DNA of 64,000 bases, taken from Pedomonas mirosovicensis (GTDB taxonomy: Bacteria; Pseudomonadota; Alphaproteobacteria; Sphingomonadales; Sphingomonadaceae). The first letter of the stretch is position 1. Each line of letters begins with the position of its first letter. Made by a program: the position numbers and the translations under genes. Of this stretch, positions 40,605 through 49,315 are shown piece after piece. The DNA is taken from the NCBI RefSeq assembly GCF_022569295.1, contig NZ_JAKFIA010000002.1, forward strand, positions 498,501-562,500, given 5' to 3'. The notes below the pieces were generated by a model, which saw nothing but the letters and a program-made list of their open reading frames with translations, did no database searches and was not told the DNA's origin.

Positions 40605-41618
40605 TTAATCGAGCAGAGCCTGAATGTCTTCCAGCAGCTTGCGCGGCACGTAAACACCCTCGGTCGCGGTGCGGGCGCGGGCCTCGTAGCGGCGCTGCGA
40701 CGGCAGGCGCGCGCCCTGGCCGGCGATGCCCTCGAACAGCGCCTCGGCGCGGGCCAGATGCTCCGCCGCCAGGGAGCCAAGGAAGCGCGCGGGGTCGATG
40801 GCGATAATCAGCTCGCCGCCGTGGGGGGAAGCCTTGGCCCCGCCGTCGTAGGCGATGGACTCGGCGCTGGTCATATCGCCGATCAGGGGCCCCGCAATCA
40901 GCTCGATCATGGTGGAGAGGGCCGAGCCCTTGTGCCCGCCGAAAGTGAGCATGGCGCCTTCCAGTGCGGCGGCGGCGTCGGTCGTCGGGTTGCCGTCGGC
41001 ATCGATGCCCCAGCCGAGCGGAATGGGCTTGCCCTCGCGGCGGTGAAGTTCGATCTCGCCGCGCGCCACGGCGCTGGTGGCGAAGTCGAACACATACGGG
41101 TGCTCACCCGGCCGGGGCCAGCCGAAGGCGATGGGGTTGGTGCCGAAGATCGGCTTCTTGCCGCCGGCCGGCGCAACCCACGCATGGCTGGGGGTAAAGG
41201 CGAAGGCAACGAGGCCATCGCGCGCCAGTTCTTCCACTTCCGGCCACAGGGCGGCGAAGTGGACGCAGTTGTTCAGCCCCATGGCGGCGATGCCGCAGCG
41301 CCTCGCCTTCTCGGCCAGAACGGGCTTGCCCAGCTTGAAGGCCAGCTGGGCGTAGCCGCCCTGCGCGTCCACCTTCACCAGCGCCGGGGCGATGTCATGC
41401 ACCACGGGTTCGGCATCGAGCGCCACCTTGCCCGCCTTGATGGTGTGGGCGCACACCAGCAGGCGGTAGATACCGTGGGAGGCGCACTCATCCCTCTCGC
41501 CGGCGACGATGGTATCGCTGACAGCCTCGACATGGCGTTCGGACAGGCCATAGCGCGACAGAACGACCTCGGCCAGGGAGCGTACCTCGTCCAGGGAAAG
41601 CCGTACCTTATCCGCCAT
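40605..41618 (-). CDS. Ldh2/MDG2-family NAD(P)H oxidoreductase, candidate pyrroline-2-carboxylate reductase
   Basis: 337 residues, cytosolic, normal length for the malate/L-lactate dehydrogenase type 2 family. Landmarks: 'ECASHGIYRLLVCAHTIKAG' with the catalytic His of the family, 'MGLNNCVHFAALWPEVEELA', 'KPIFGTNPIAFGWPRPGEHPY', 'FDFATSAVARGEIELHRREG', 'GWGIDADGNPTTD' and 'FGGHKGSALSTMIELIAGPL'. Characterised members include LhpD/DpkA-type enzymes that reduce 1-pyrroline-2-carboxylate to L-proline in hydroxyproline and D-proline catabolism. Its promoter carries the shared operator, and GGGAGGA lies before ATG 41618. A role in reducing a cyclic imino acid of the pathway is inferred from family and regulon; ureidoglycolate or lactate dehydrogenase activity cannot be excluded. 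Confidence 0.86.
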   Translation of the reverse strand: MADKVRLSLDEVRSLAEVVLSRYGLSERHVEAVSDTIVAGERDECASHGIYRLLVCAHTIKAGKVALDAEPVVHDIAPALVKVDAQGGYAQLAFKLGKPVLAEKARRCGIAAMGLNNCVHFAALWPEVEELARDGLVAFAFTPSHAWVAPAGGKKPIFGTNPIAFGWPRPGEHPYVFDFATSAVARGEIELHRREGKPIPLGWGIDADGNPTTDAAAALEGAMLTFGGHKGSALSTMIELIAGPLIGDMTSAESIAYDGGAKASPHGGELIIAIDPARFLGSLAAEHLARAEALFEGIAGQGARLPSQRRYEARARTATEGVYVPRKLLEDIQALLD

Positions 41619-41724
41619 GCCATGTCCTCCCGTCGTTATTGGCCGAACGCAGACATCCTCAGGTCAGGTGAGCCTGGGCTTCTGGCAGGGGGCAGAAGGG
41701 CCGGCCGCTTCCTGACCTGAGGAT

Positions 41725-41760
41725 AGTATACGATATACCTAAATGGGGCGGAGATGCCAA
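41725..41760 (-). promoter_or_regulatory. Promoter and operator of the Ldh2-type reductase operon
   Basis: Operator AGTAT-ACGAT-ATACC at 41725-41739 (8 of 10 arm bases). On the minus strand TTGGCA (41755-41760) is followed after 17 bases by TATATC, which lies inside the operator. Distance to the gene start is about 105 bases. Confidence 0.55.
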
Positions 41761-41813
41761 CAGCGTTCTGCGTCCGAAAGGACAACCGGGCCAAAAGGCC
41801 GCAGGCGCGGGCG

Positions 41814-42239
41814 CTATTCCTCGGCGGCCGGCGGCGCGGGCGGTTGTTCGACGTTGAGCACGGTCAGCTGGTGCTGGCGGCCGTCCCGTGCGGTCCAGGC
41901 GATGGACTGGCCCTTGGCGAGGCCGATGAGCGCGGTGCCGATCGGCGTCAGAATGGAGATTTTGCCGTCAGCGATGTCCGCATCGCCAGGAAAGACGAGC
42001 GTGACGCGCTTGGCCGGGCCGCTTTCCGCCCGGTACTCGACGATTGAGCCCATGCGGACGACATCCGCCGGCACCGCGCCAAGCGGCACCACCTTGGCCC
42101 GGTCGATCTCGTTCTGCAGTTCCTCCGCGATGGCGGGCGCACGGTCCTCCACGGCCTCGGCAAGGCCAGTGAGGCGGTCGTAGTCTTCCTCGCTCAGAAC
42201 GATGGGCGGCTTGGGTCCGATGGAGGTCGCATTCGTCAT
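41814..42239 (-). CDS. rnk: Rnk/GreA-family nucleoside diphosphate kinase regulator
   Basis: 141 residues. The C-terminal GreA/GreB FKBP-like domain is clear: 'VRMGSIVEYRAESGPAKRVT', 'LVFPGDADIADGKISILTPI', 'GTALIGLAKGQSIAWTARDG' and 'QLTVLNVEQP'. The N-terminal part is short ('IVLSEEDYDRLTGLAEAVED', then 'ELQNEIDRAKVVPLG'), as in Rnk, rather than the long coiled coil of GreA. Rnk binds RNA polymerase near the secondary channel without transcript cleavage. ATG at 42239 gives the family N-terminus; the frame is open for another 54 codons that do not fit. It is a stand-alone gene at the right border of the hydroxyproline region. Confidence 0.85.
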   Translation of the reverse strand: MTNATSIGPKPPIVLSEEDYDRLTGLAEAVEDRAPAIAEELQNEIDRAKVVPLGAVPADVVRMGSIVEYRAESGPAKRVTLVFPGDADIADGKISILTPIGTALIGLAKGQSIAWTARDGRQHQLTVLNVEQPPAPPAAEE

Positions 42240-42563
42240 GACAATCTTGAAATCCCGTTTGAGAAAATGCCGAGGCGCGCGCTTTCTCGGCACGCAAGCG
42301 CGCCGCGCACGCGGATGGGTGGTTCCTTTTCGGAGTGAGCGCCTAGAAACAACAATGTGCGGCCCTAACCGGCCGCCGCGCCCCTGATGCCTGGGGCGCA
42401 TACAGCCAGGCCCAGGGGCTTAGGATCCCGCGATGGGAAACGGTCGAATAATGGCGGGCTTGGTTTTGCTCATGCCTTCGAATCTCGGATGTTTTGCGGC
42501 GTTGTCAACCCAAGTGTGGCGCGGCCCCTGCGAACAGGGGGCAAAACCGGGCATATAAGGCGC
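42240..42563. other. Intergenic region between rnk and the RND operon
   Basis: About 320 bases. It should contain the rnk promoter (leftward). I see no gene, no strong palindrome and no recognisable RNA in it; the RND operon terminator adjoins its right end. Confidence 0.35.
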
Positions 42564-42605
42564 AAAAAAGCCGCCGGCGCGAGGGGGGGAGGAGGCGCCG
42601 GCGGC
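42564..42605 (-). terminator. Intrinsic terminator of RND operon 1
   Basis: Minus strand: perfect 11-bp stem GCCGCCGGCGC with GCGCCGGCGGC (42570-42580 and 42595-42605), 14-base loop, then six T (42564-42569 read as A on the plus strand). It is 25 bases past the stop of the outer membrane channel gene. Confidence 0.92.
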
Positions 42606-42629
42606 TCTTGCGACCGAGGGAGGCGGGCG

Positions 42630-44054
42630 TTAGTTCAGGCCGCCGCCCAGGGCGCGATAGAGGTCTACGAGGTTCTGGTCGCGGGCCAGCCGGGCCGTAA
42701 TCAGGCTCTGCTGGGCGGAAAGCTGGGTGCGCTGCGCGTCCAGCGTGGTGAGGAAGGATTCGGCGCCCAGCCGGTAGCGGGCTTCGGCCATGCGGTAGAG
42801 GTCGGTGGCGGCTTCCGCCAGCGACTCCTGCGCTTCCAGCTGCTCGTTGATGGTGGAGCGGCGGGCGATGGCGTCCGCCACCTCGCGGAAGGCGGTCTGG
42901 ACGGCCTTTTCATAGTTGGCGACGGCCGCATCCCGGGTCGCCTCGCTGTAGCGCAGGTTGGCGATGTTCGCCCCGCCCTGGAAGATCGGCAGGGAGATGG
43001 ACGGCGTGAAGCTCCACACGCCCGTGCCGCTCTTGAACAGGTCGGAGAGGTCGTTGCTCGCCGTGCCGAACAGGCCGGTCAGGGAGATGCGCGGGAAGAA
43101 GGCCGCCCGCGCCGCGCCGATGTTGGCGTTGGCCGCGATCAGCTGGTGCTCGGCCGCCTGAACGTCCGGCCGCTGGAGCAGCACGCCGGAGTCAACACCT
43201 ACGGGCAGGGCAACGAGCGTTGCCGGCCGCGCGTTGCCTTCGGCGGGCAGCAGGTCGGCGGGAACGGTGGTGCCCGCCAGCAGGGTAAGGGCGTTCCGGT
43301 CCTGCGCGACCTGCGCCTTCAGCGCCGCCACCTGGGCGCGGGCGGCGTCATAGCTGGTCTGGGCCTGTCGCACGTCGATGGCCGAGCCGGCGCCTTCCTC
43401 GAAGCGGGCCTTGGTCAGATCAAAGGTCTTTTTAAAGGCATCGAGCGAGGCCTCGGCCACCGCCAGCTGTGCCTGGTCCGCCGACAGCGTCAGCCAGGCG
43501 TTGGCGGTCTCGGCGACGAGGCTGATTTGGGCGGCCTTGCGGTTCTCCTCCGTGGCGAAGAACTGCTCCAGCGCCGCTTCCGACAGGTTGCGGATGCGCC
43601 CGAACAGGTCGATCTCCCACGCTGCGCCGATGCTGGCGGACCAGGTTTCCTGCGTGCGGTCGCCGCCATAAAGGGCAGCCTGGGATTGGGTCAGCCGCTG
43701 CTTGGTGCCGGTGCCATCGGCGGAGATCGAGGGCACGAGGCCGGCGCGCTCCACCCGGTAGAGGGCGCGGGCCTGTTCCACGTTGGCCAGCGCGATCCTG
43801 AGGTCGCGGTTATTCTCGAGCGCCAGTTCGATGACCGATTCAAGGCGGGGCTCGGTGAAGAAGTCCCGCCAGCCGATGTCCGCGACCGCCCGGGGGGAGG
43901 GGGAGGAAGGCGGCGCGGAAGGGTGGGAGGCACCATCGGCTGGCAGGGAGGCGGGAACAGGGAGAGCCGGTCGGTTGTAATCCGGCGCAAGGCTGCACCC
44001 GCCAAGCAAGACCGTTGCGGTCAGCAGGGAAAGGGAGGCGTGCTTCATAAGCAT
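42630..44054 (-). CDS. RND efflux outer membrane lipoprotein, NodT/OprM family (operon 1)
   Basis: 474 residues. A lipoprotein signal (SLSLLTATVLLGGC) is followed by the OMF start 'SLAPDYNRPALPVP'. The domain has the duplicated NodT/TolC structure: 'LELALENNRDLRIALANVEQ'-like helices, 'ASIGAAWEIDLFGRIRNLSE' and 'LLQRPDVQAAEHQLIAANAN', then 'IGAARAAFFPRISLTGLFG'. It forms the trimeric exit duct of the pump. ATG 44054 (AAGGA ten bases upstream) is 13 bases after the pump stop codon; ATG 44048 is an alternative. Third gene of adaptor-pump-channel operon 1, followed by a strong terminator. Confidence 0.93.
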   Translation of the reverse strand: MLMKHASLSLLTATVLLGGCSLAPDYNRPALPVPASLPADGASHPSAPPSSPSPRAVADIGWRDFFTEPRLESVIELALENNRDLRIALANVEQARALYRVERAGLVPSISADGTGTKQRLTQSQAALYGGDRTQETWSASIGAAWEIDLFGRIRNLSEAALEQFFATEENRKAAQISLVAETANAWLTLSADQAQLAVAEASLDAFKKTFDLTKARFEEGAGSAIDVRQAQTSYDAARAQVAALKAQVAQDRNALTLLAGTTVPADLLPAEGNARPATLVALPVGVDSGVLLQRPDVQAAEHQLIAANANIGAARAAFFPRISLTGLFGTASNDLSDLFKSGTGVWSFTPSISLPIFQGGANIANLRYSEATRDAAVANYEKAVQTAFREVADAIARRSTINEQLEAQESLAEAATDLYRMAEARYRLGAESFLTTLDAQRTQLSAQQSLITARLARDQNLVDLYRALGGGLN

Positions 44055-44067
44055 ATGCGAAAAGTCC

Positions 44068-47000
44068 TTACTCGGCGGGGTGCGCGGCGACCGGCACCCG
44101 CGCGTCCTGCTTCGCGGCGGCGCGACGCTGGAACAGCCGCGTCACCCCGACGAAGAACAGGGGCACAAGGAAGATGGCGAGCAGCGTTGCGGCCAGCATG
44201 CCGCCCGCGACGCTGATGCCGATGGCGTTCTGGCCGCCCGCGCCCGCGCCGTGCGAGAGGGCGAGCGGGATGATGCCGCCGATGAAGGCGAACGACGTCA
44301 TCAGAATGGGGCGCAGGCGCAGCCGTGCCGCGTGCACCACCGCCTCGAGGAGTGGCTTGCCCGCCTTGCGCTCGGCCTCGGCGAACTCGACGATCAGGAT
44401 CGCGTTCTTCGCCGACACGCCGACCACGGTGAGCAGCGCCACCTGGAAGTAGATGTCGTTGTAGAGCCCGGTCAGGGTGGAGGCGACGAGGGCACCGAAG
44501 ATGCCGAGCGGAGCCGCCAGGATGACCGCCAGCGGGATTGACCAGCTTTCGTAGAGCGCGGCAAGGCACAAGAATACGAAGAGGATCGACAGCGCATACA
44601 TGGCCAGTGCCTGGTTGCCGCTCATCTGTTCCTCGAACGAGGTGCCGGACCATTCGAAGCCGATGCCCTGGGGCAGCTGGGCCGCCATCTCCTCCATTGC
44701 CGCCATGGCCTCGCCCGAGCTGGTGCCGGGCGCCGGCTGGCCGAGGATCTGGAACGACGGCATGCCGTTGAAGCGCTCCAGGCGCGCCGGGCCGTAGGTC
44801 CAGTGCCAGGTGGCAAAGGCGGAGAAGGGCGTCATCTCGCCGCCCCTGCCGCGCACGTGCCAGGCGTTCAGATCCTCCGGCTTCTGCCGGAAGGGCTCGT
44901 CGGCCTGCACATAGACCTTCTTCACGCGGCCGCGGTCGATGAAGTCATCGACGTAGGAGCCGCCGAGCGCGGTCGTGATGGTGTCGTTGATATCCGCCTG
45001 GGCGAGGCCGTGGGCCCCGGCGCGGGCGTTGTCCACCTCGATCTTCAGCTGCGGCGTGTCCTCAAGGCCGTTCGGGCGCACGGCCATCAGCTTCGGGTTC
45101 TGCGCGGCCATGCCCAGCAGCTGGTTGCGGGCGGCGAGGAACTGCTCGCGCGGCACGCCGCCCTGGTTTTGCAGCTGGAATTCGAAGCCGGTGGCGTTGC
45201 CCAGCTCGATGATGGCGGGCGGGGTGAAGGCGAAGACCATGGCGTCGCGCTCGGCGGCCATGAGGCCCATCACGCGGCCCGCGACGGCCTGGGCGGTGTT
45301 CTCGGCGCCGGGGCGCTCGGACCACTCCTTCAGGTTGACGAAGACCATGCCCATGTTCTGGCCACGGCCCGCGAAGCTGAAGCCGTTGATGGCCAGCGCC
45401 TGCTTGACGCTGCCCGTCTCCTTGGTGAGCAGGTAGTCGGTCACCTTGTCGAGCACAGCCTGGGTGCGCGGCGCGGTGGCGCCCACCGGCAGCTGCACCG
45501 AGATCATCACCTGGCCCTGGTCTTCTTCCGGCAGGAAGCCGGAGGGCAGGCGCACGAAGAGGACGGCAAGCCCGGCGCACAGCAGGCCGTAGAGCAGGAA
45601 GGCGCGCTTGGAGGAGCGCACCGTGCGCTTCACGCCCGCCTCGTACTTCACCGTGCCCTTGTCGAACACCCGGTTGAACCAGCCGAAGAAGCCGGTGGTC
45701 TTGCCGTGCGAGCCCTTGGCGACCGGCTTGAGCAGGGTGGCGCAGAGCGCCGGTGTCAGGATCATCGCGACCAGCACCGACAGGATCATCGAGGAGACGA
45801 TGGTGATGGAGAACTGCCGGTAGATGACGCCCGCCGAGCCGGAGAAGAAGGCCATGGGCACGAACACCGCCGACAGCACCATGGCGATGCCGACCAGCGC
45901 GCCGCTGATCTCGCCCATGGACTTGCGGGTCGCCTCCAGCGGGGAGAGCCCTTCCTCGGCCATGATGCGCTCGACGTTCTCGACGACGACGATCGCATCG
46001 TCGACGAGGAGGCCGATGGCCAGCACCATGCCGAACAGGGTCAGCGTGTTGAGGGAGTAGCCAAACAGCGCCAGCACGCCGAAGGTGCCGAGCAAGACGA
46101 CGGGCACGGCGATGGTCGGGATCAGCGTTGCCCGGAAATTCTGCAGGAACAGCAGCATCACCAGGAAGACGAGGATGACCGCCTCGACCAGCGTCTTCAC
46201 CACTTCCTCCACCGACGCCTTCACGAACGGCGTGGTGTCATAAGGGTATGCGATGTGAACGTCCGACGGCAGGGAGACGGCGATTTCCTCCGCCCGCTCC
46301 CGCACCGCTTCCATGGTGTCGAGCGCGTTGGCGCCCGGCGCGAGACGGATGGCGAAGGCCGACGACGGCTTGCCGTTGTACTTGGCGGTGACGTCATAGC
46401 GCTCGCCGTCCAGCTCCACGCGCGCAACGTCGGAGAGGCGGACGGTGGAGCCGTCCGGGTTGGTCCGCAGCACGATGGCGCGGAACTGGTCTGGCGTCGT
46501 CAGGCGCGACTGGGCGGTGACGGTGGCGTTCAGCGCCCGCTCGGGCGAGGACGGGCGGCCGCCCAGCTGGCCGGCGGAGACCTGCGCGTTCTGGGCGCGG
46601 ATGGCGGCCTTCACGTCGCCGGTGGTCAGCCCGTAACCCTGCAGCTTGTAGGGGTCGAGCCACACGCGCATGGCATACTGGGTGCCGAACAGGATGGTAT
46701 CGCCGACGCCCGTCACGCGGCTGAGGGGGTCCTGGATGCGGGTGGCGATGAGGTCGCCCAGGTCTGCGGAGGTCTTGTTCGGGTCGTCCGAATAGACCGC
46801 GAGCACGGTGAGGAAGTTCACCGTCGCCTTGGCGACCTGCAGGCCCTGCTGCTGCACTTCCTGCGGCAGCATGGGGGTGGCCAGCTGCAGCTTGTTCTGC
46901 ACCTGCACCTGGGCGATGTCCGGGTCCGTGCCCTGCTCGAAGGTCAGGGTGATTTCCGCGTTGCCCTGGGAGTCGCTGTTGGAGGACATGTAGCGAAGGC

Positions 47001-47220
47001 CATCGAGGCCCTTCATCTGCTGCTCGATCACCTGGGTGACCGTGTTCTCCAGCGTCTCGGCGGAGGCCCCCGGATACATGGCGGTGATCTTGATGCTGGG
47101 CGGCGCGATCTCGGGGAACTGCGCCACGGGCAGCCGCAGGATCGAGAGCACGCCCATGATCATGACGCAGATGGCAATGACCCATGCGAAGATGGGCCGA
47201 TCAATGAAAAAGCGGGCCAT
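44068..47220 (-). CDS. RND multidrug efflux pump, HAE1 family (operon 1)
   Basis: 1050 residues, full length for AcrB/MexB-type pumps. '[20 protein letters not shown]' at the N-terminus, twelve membrane helices in two sets, proton-relay Asp-Asp in '[20 protein letters not shown]' and Lys in the second half '[18 protein letters not shown]', plus porter-domain landmarks '[20 protein letters not shown]' and '[18 protein letters not shown]'. It exports hydrophobic compounds by proton antiport. The adaptor gene ends 3 bases before it and the channel gene starts 13 bases after it. The divergent TetR gene probably represses it. Confidence 0.95.
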   Translation of the reverse strand: MARFFIDRPIFAWVIAICVMIMGVLSILRLPVAQFPEIAPPSIKITAMYPGASAETLENTVTQVIEQQMKGLDGLRYMSSNSDSQGNAEITLTFEQGTDPDIAQVQVQNKLQLATPMLPQEVQQQGLQVAKATVNFLTVLAVYSDDPNKTSADLGDLIATRIQDPLSRVTGVGDTILFGTQYAMRVWLDPYKLQGYGLTTGDVKAAIRAQNAQVSAGQLGGRPSSPERALNATVTAQSRLTTPDQFRAIVLRTNPDGSTVRLSDVARVELDGERYDVTAKYNGKPSSAFAIRLAPGANALDTMEAVRERAEEIAVSLPSDVHIAYPYDTTPFVKASVEEVVKTLVEAVILVFLVMLLFLQNFRATLIPTIAVPVVLLGTFGVLALFGYSLNTLTLFGMVLAIGLLVDDAIVVVENVERIMAEEGLSPLEATRKSMGEISGALVGIAMVLSAVFVPMAFFSGSAGVIYRQFSITIVSSMILSVLVAMILTPALCATLLKPVAKGSHGKTTGFFGWFNRVFDKGTVKYEAGVKRTVRSSKRAFLLYGLLCAGLAVLFVRLPSGFLPEEDQGQVMISVQLPVGATAPRTQAVLDKVTDYLLTKETGSVKQALAINGFSFAGRGQNMGMVFVNLKEWSERPGAENTAQAVAGRVMGLMAAERDAMVFAFTPPAIIELGNATGFEFQLQNQGGVPREQFLAARNQLLGMAAQNPKLMAVRPNGLEDTPQLKIEVDNARAGAHGLAQADINDTITTALGGSYVDDFIDRGRVKKVYVQADEPFRQKPEDLNAWHVRGRGGEMTPFSAFATWHWTYGPARLERFNGMPSFQILGQPAPGTSSGEAMAAMEEMAAQLPQGIGFEWSGTSFEEQMSGNQALAMYALSILFVFLCLAALYESWSIPLAVILAAPLGIFGALVASTLTGLYNDIYFQVALLTVVGVSAKNAILIVEFAEAERKAGKPLLEAVVHAARLRLRPILMTSFAFIGGIIPLALSHGAGAGGQNAIGISVAGGMLAATLLAIFLVPLFFVGVTRLFQRRAAAKQDARVPVAAHPAE

Positions 47221-47223
47221 GTC

Positions 47224-48423
47224 TTACCTCGAGGCGGCTTGGGGCGCGGAACCGGCCTGGGGCGCAGCGCCGGCTTGCGCGGCGGCGACCGTCTTTACGG
47301 GCACGCCCGGCCTGATCTTCTGGAAACCGTCCACGATCAGGCGCTCGCCGGGCGCAAGACCGCCGGTGATGAGCCAGCGGTTGCCGATGACGCGCGAGGT
47401 CTTGACGACACGGCGCTCGACCTTGCCGTCCTTGCCCACCAGCATGGCGACGGGGTTGCCCTTCTCATCGCGGCTGATGGCCTCCTGCGGCGCGAGGATG
47501 GCGTTGGGATCGACGCCTTCGGTCAGCACCGCCTTCACGTACATGCCCGGCAGCAGCGTGCCGTCTGGATTGGGGACAAGCGCGCGGATGACGACGGTGC
47601 CCGAGCTGGGGTCGACCGACACTTCCGAGAACTTGAGCGTGCCCCGGTGGCCATAGCGGGCTCCGTTGGGCAGGATGAGGTCCACGTTGGCGGTGGCGTC
47701 CTTGCCGTCCTTCAGGCTGCCTTGGGCGAAGGCCTCCCGCAGCTGCAGCATCTCGGTGCTGGACTGGGTGACGTCCACGTAGATGGGATCGAGCGTCTGG
47801 ATGGTGGCCAGCGCCTCGGCCTGACCCGCCGTCACCAGCGCGCCCGGCGTGAAGGTGGAGCGACCGATGCGCCCGGAAATCGGCGCCTCGACGCGGGTGT
47901 AATCAAGATTGATGCGCGCGTTCTGAACGGCGGCCTTGGCGGCGGCTACCTCGGCGGCGGCCTGATCGCGGGCCGCAAGCGCGTCCTCGGCATCCTGCTT
48001 GCTGACGGCGTTGATCTTCACCAGCTCGGCATAGCGCCCGGCGCGGTTGGCGGTGGACTTCAGCGTCGCCTCGGCGCGGGCCAGGTTGGCGACGGCCTGG
48101 TCATACGCGGCCTGGTAGGGCGCGGGGTCGATCTGATAGAGCAGCTGGCCCTTCTTCACCATGCTGCCCTCCTCGAAGAGGCGCTTCTGGATGATGCCGC
48201 CCACCTGCGGACGGACGTCAGACACCATGTAGGGAGTAAGGCGGCCCGGCAGCTCGGAGGTGAGCGCGGCCGACTCAGGTTTCAGCACAATCACTCCAAC
48301 CTCAGGGGCGGGCGCGTTCTGGGCCGTCTGCTCGGTTTTGCAACCGGCAAGAGCCGTACCCAGCATCAGCACAAGAGCCAGCTTGCCCGCATTCCGGCTC
48401 ATCCGTCCAGCTGTGGGAACCAT
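47224..48423 (-). CDS. RND periplasmic adaptor (MFP) lipoprotein (operon 1)
   Basis: 399 residues from ATG 48423, which has GGAGTAGCGGAAAT in front. Lipoprotein signal 'LALVLMLGTALAGC', then the lipoyl half-motif 'DVRPQVGGIIQKRLFEEGSM', the alpha-hairpin ('AVANLARAEATLKSTANRAG', 'VSKQDAEDALAARDQAAAEV'), 'LDYTRVEAPISGRIGRST' and the beta-barrel 'LDPIYVDVTQSSTEMLQLRE'. It bridges pump and outer membrane channel. The frame is open 45 codons further up, across the operator, but the signal peptide fixes the start. First gene of the operon. Confidence 0.93.
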   Translation of the reverse strand: MVPTAGRMSRNAGKLALVLMLGTALAGCKTEQTAQNAPAPEVGVIVLKPESAALTSELPGRLTPYMVSDVRPQVGGIIQKRLFEEGSMVKKGQLLYQIDPAPYQAAYDQAVANLARAEATLKSTANRAGRYAELVKINAVSKQDAEDALAARDQAAAEVAAAKAAVQNARINLDYTRVEAPISGRIGRSTFTPGALVTAGQAEALATIQTLDPIYVDVTQSSTEMLQLREAFAQGSLKDGKDATANVDLILPNGARYGHRGTLKFSEVSVDPSSGTVVIRALVPNPDGTLLPGMYVKAVLTEGVDPNAILAPQEAISRDEKGNPVAMLVGKDGKVERRVVKTSRVIGNRWLITGGLAPGERLIVDGFQKIRPGVPVKTVAAAQAGAAPQAGSAPQAASR

Positions 48424-48444
48424 ATTTCCGCTACTCCAAAAAAG

Positions 48445-48462
48445 AGAATGATCGTTCATTCT
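48445..48462. promoter_or_regulatory. Operator for the TetR regulator of RND operon 1
   Basis: AGAATGATCGTTCATTCT has 7-bp arms around a 4-base centre, and lies in the 110-base divergent region between the adaptor start (48423) and the tetR start (48534). Position and form fit a TetR dimer site controlling both directions. Confidence 0.7.
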
Positions 48463-48533
48463 TTTGCGGGTGGCTATATGCGACCTAGGTTGGTAAGGGT
48501 CAAGAAAAGAATTATGGGGGAGGAGCGAGGGTG

Positions 48534-49175
48534 ATGGACGACATGTGCAAGTCAGCAAGAGAGCTGCGGGCCGATCAACGGCGGCGCCAGGTGCTGGATG
48601 CGGCGGGCGCCTGTTTCCGGGAAGAAGGCTTTCACGGCGCGAGCATGAGCCGGATCGCGGCGCGCGCGGACATGAGCGTCGGCCACATCTACCGCTACTT
48701 CGACAGCAAGGACGCCATCATCATCGCGCTGGTGCAGCGGGACTGCGCCCAGGTGGAGGCCTCGCTGCGGCGCATGATCGCCTCCGCTGGCAATGTGGAG
48801 ACGATTATCACCCGGCTTCGCAAGAGTATCCCCTGGATGCTGGACCGGGATCGCGCCGCCATCTTCCTCGAAATCCATGCCGAGGCCAGCCGCAACCCCA
48901 AGATCGCGGCGGTGCTGGCGGAGCTGGACCGCAACTTTCGCGGCCTGATGAAGGAACTCATCACGCGCGCCCGCCGCACCCGGCCAGGCACGCCGGACAT
49001 TCCCGACGCCAAGATGGAGCTGATCCTTCTGATGCTGCACGGCATTGCGGCGCGCATCACCATCAACCCGGATATCGACCCTCAGGTTCTGATGGAAGGG
49101 TTCGAGAAGGTGGCGCTTTCCGTTCTCGCGCCGGAGACGCTATGCGCCGAGCCGGCGGCCCCCAGGGCTTCCTGA
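48534..49175 (+). CDS. TetR-family transcriptional regulator, divergent from RND operon 1
   Basis: 213 residues. N-terminal HTH: 'RRRQVLDAAGACFREEGFHG', 'ASMSRIAARADMSVGHIYRY', 'FDSKDAIIIALVQRD', standard TetR. The C-terminal domain ('WMLDRDRAAIFLEIHAEASR', 'AVLAELDRNFRGLMKELITR') is of the AcrR/YcfQ type and should bind pump substrates. ATG 48534 follows GGGGGAGGAG; a GTG one codon upstream is possible. The operator palindrome in the shared upstream region supports autoregulation and repression of the pump operon. Confidence 0.92.
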   Translation: MDDMCKSARELRADQRRRQVLDAAGACFREEGFHGASMSRIAARADMSVGHIYRYFDSKDAIIIALVQRDCAQVEASLRRMIASAGNVETIITRLRKSIPWMLDRDRAAIFLEIHAEASRNPKIAAVLAELDRNFRGLMKELITRARRTRPGTPDIPDAKMELILLMLHGIAARITINPDIDPQVLMEGFEKVALSVLAPETLCAEPAAPRAS

Positions 49176-49315
49176 CGGCCGGGCACCCGTATTGCCGGCC
49201 ATGCGTTCGATATGGACGACTGGAAACCGAGAGACCCGCGAGGTCGACGGCCGTGCCCTTTCTTTCTGGGCGGTGCCGGTCGGAAGGTTAGGCGGGCAGA
49301 AGGAAGAAGAGCGGA

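Noticed and set aside
44803..48534. A 1243-codon open frame on the plus strand opposite the RND pump and adaptor
   Set aside because: It is antisense to two unmistakable genes, its composition (His/Arg/Gly/Gln-rich) is what GC-rich antisense frames give, and it has no family features.
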